Source: Thioclava arctica
GTDB lineage: Bacteria > Pseudomonadota > Alphaproteobacteria > Rhodobacterales > Rhodobacteraceae
DNA: 64,000 nt
Direction: 5' to 3'
Assembly: GCF_040892615.1 (NCBI RefSeq)
Contig: NZ_JBFRYC010000001.1
Coordinates: forward strand, 434,001 to 498,000
Numbering within the stretch: the stretch's first letter is position 1; each line of letters begins with the position of its first letter. The notes under the pieces are model-generated. The model had not been told where the DNA came from. It was given only the letters and a program-made list of their open reading frames with translations, and did no database searches. This document shows positions 63,049 to 64,000 of the stretch, piece after piece. The position numbers were made by a program, and so were the translations under genes.

Positions 63049-63989
63049 CGCGCTCGCCGCTGTTTGCGGCCGCCGATCACCGAGGCGGGGTGGCTGCGCA
63101 TGTCTATCAACGCGCGCGTCGCCCCGGCACGCGCGACCCGGCCCCCTCGAGGCTGTCCTTCCGGCTGCAGCGGCTTTGGCTGACGCCCGCCGTGCGCGCG
63201 CTGACGCGGATCGGTGTGCCCGTGTTCATCGTGGTTTTGGGGCTTGGTATCTGGCTGGGCGATCAGGGGCGGCGTGCCGATCTGATCGCGCAATATCAGG
63301 ACCTGAAAGACAAGATCGAGCATCGCCCCGAGTTCATGGTCTCGCTGCTCAAGATTGATGGCGCAGGCCCCGAAGTGTCGCGCGCGATCCGCACCATGCT
63401 GCCCGCGCAGCTGCCCGCGTCTAGCTTTGATCTCAACCTTGATGCCTATCGCGACACGATCCGCAAGCTGGATGCGGTGGCCGATGTGACGCTGGTGATC
63501 CGTCCCGGCGGCGTGCTTGAGGCCGATGTGACCCAGCGCGTGCCCGCCATTTTGTGGCGCAAGCCGCAAGGGATCGAGATGCTGGATGTGACCGGGCATC
63601 GCGTCGCCACGCTGCTGACGCGTGAGGCGCGCCCGGGTCTGCCGCTGATCGTGGGACAGGGCGCAGACAAAGCGGTGCCCGAAGCGCTGCGTCTGATCGC
63701 GGATGCCGGGCCGATTTTGCCCCGTTTACGCGGTCTGGAACGGGTCGGTGAGCGGCGCTGGGATCTGGTGCTTGATCATGACCAGCGCATCATGCTGCCC
63801 GAGGCCGATCCGCAGGCAGCCCTTGATCGCATCCTTGCGCTCAATACCGCCGAGGATCTGCTCGCACGTGATTTCACCGTGATTGATTTTCGAAACAAGG
63901 ACCGCCCGACGATCCGCCTGAGCGAACACGCGCTTGATGCGTTCCGTCAGGTGCAATCCGACAGTCTCAAAGTAAGGGCCAGCCAATGA
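63036..63989 (+). CDS. ftsQ: Cell division protein FtsQ
   Basis: Bitopic division protein of 317 residues linking cytoplasmic and periplasmic parts of the divisome. It has a cytoplasmic N-terminus, one helix near residues 65-80 (VPVFIVVLGLGIWLGD), then a POTRA-like domain (FMVSLLKIDGAGPEVSRAIR) and the beta domain with VTQRVPAILWR and GQGADKAVPEALRL. The ATG at 63036 overlaps ddl by 13 bp. The stop overlaps the ftsA start. Confidence 0.93.
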   Translation: MRSLTRSPLFAAADHRGGVAAHVYQRARRPGTRDPAPSRLSFRLQRLWLTPAVRALTRIGVPVFIVVLGLGIWLGDQGRRADLIAQYQDLKDKIEHRPEFMVSLLKIDGAGPEVSRAIRTMLPAQLPASSFDLNLDAYRDTIRKLDAVADVTLVIRPGGVLEADVTQRVPAILWRKPQGIEMLDVTGHRVATLLTREARPGLPLIVGQGADKAVPEALRLIADAGPILPRLRGLERVGERRWDLVLDHDQRIMLPEADPQAALDRILALNTAEDLLARDFTVIDFRNKDRPTIRLSEHALDAFRQVQSDSLKVRASQ

Positions 63990-64000
63990 CCGATTTGTAT
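63986..64000 (+). CDS. ftsA: Cell division protein FtsA, 5' end only
   Basis: Five codons (MTDLY) begin at the ATG overlapping the ftsQ stop, and the window ends there. Position after ftsQ in the division cluster makes ftsA, the actin-like membrane tether of FtsZ, the expected gene. The sequence itself is too short to prove it. Confidence 0.7.

Noticed and set aside
1..64000. CRISPR arrays, prophage or toxin-antitoxin modules
   Set aside because: No regularly spaced repeats, phage structural genes or small toxin-antitoxin pairs were recognised.

Overview
The window is bacterial chromosome, almost certainly from the Rhodobacterales (Rhodobacter/Paracoccus/roseobacter group of Alphaproteobacteria). 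This rests on the high GC content, dense ABC-importer operons, a short proline--tRNA ligase, a DUF2484-type membrane protein between murC and murB, an Hda-like protein next to polyphosphate kinase, and a hairpin followed by CCCCCGGGATATTT upstream of murD that resembles repeats common in this group. The genus call is inference; there is no rRNA or other marker.

Region 1 (1-8010) is a LacI-controlled catabolic operon. It holds a ribose-type importer (permease, binding protein, double ATPase), a sugar-nucleotide-type dehydrogenase, the LacI regulator, a short-chain dehydrogenase and a tartrate-dehydrogenase-like enzyme. Two operator-like palindromes lie in front of it. Region 2 (8267-16586) has a LuxR-type regulator divergent from a gamma-glutamylation-type operon: glutamine synthetase homologue, spermidine/putrescine-type importer, iron-containing alcohol dehydrogenase and a nitrilase-superfamily amidase. 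Region 3 (16983-25074) is the most striking. It is an AmiC/AmiR-type sensor and ANTAR antiterminator pair leading a dipeptide-type importer and an acetamidase/formamidase, preceded by a leader with two A1/G4 hexaloop hairpins and a strong intrinsic terminator. Region 4 (25262-31926) is a TetR-controlled cluster with a taurine/nitrate-type importer, two short-chain dehydrogenases, a creatininase-family hydrolase and a ureohydrolase, which suggests use of a guanidino or cyclic amide compound.

Region 5 (32118-43535) is mixed: a small exported protein, an AsmA-family protein, a PH-domain-type membrane protein gene broken by an IS5-family element, gamma-glutamyltransferase, a P1B-type metal ATPase with an unusual TPC motif, a tripartite tricarboxylate transporter (TctCBA) and tRNA-Glu. 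The IS transposase gene itself carries two inverted copies of a hairpin-forming insert of about 38 bp. Region 6 (43681-55479) is housekeeping: recJ, a TerB/J-domain protein, an endonuclease/phosphatase-fold protein, ppx, ppk, an Hda-like protein, an AI-2E family permease and proS. Region 7 (55501-64000) is the division and cell wall cluster: murD (inverted), then ftsW, murG, murC, DUF2484, murB, ddl, ftsQ and the first codons of ftsA.

Three importer operons have a strong hairpin directly after the binding-protein gene, a likely device for making more binding protein than permease or ATPase. No CRISPR array, prophage or integrase was seen.
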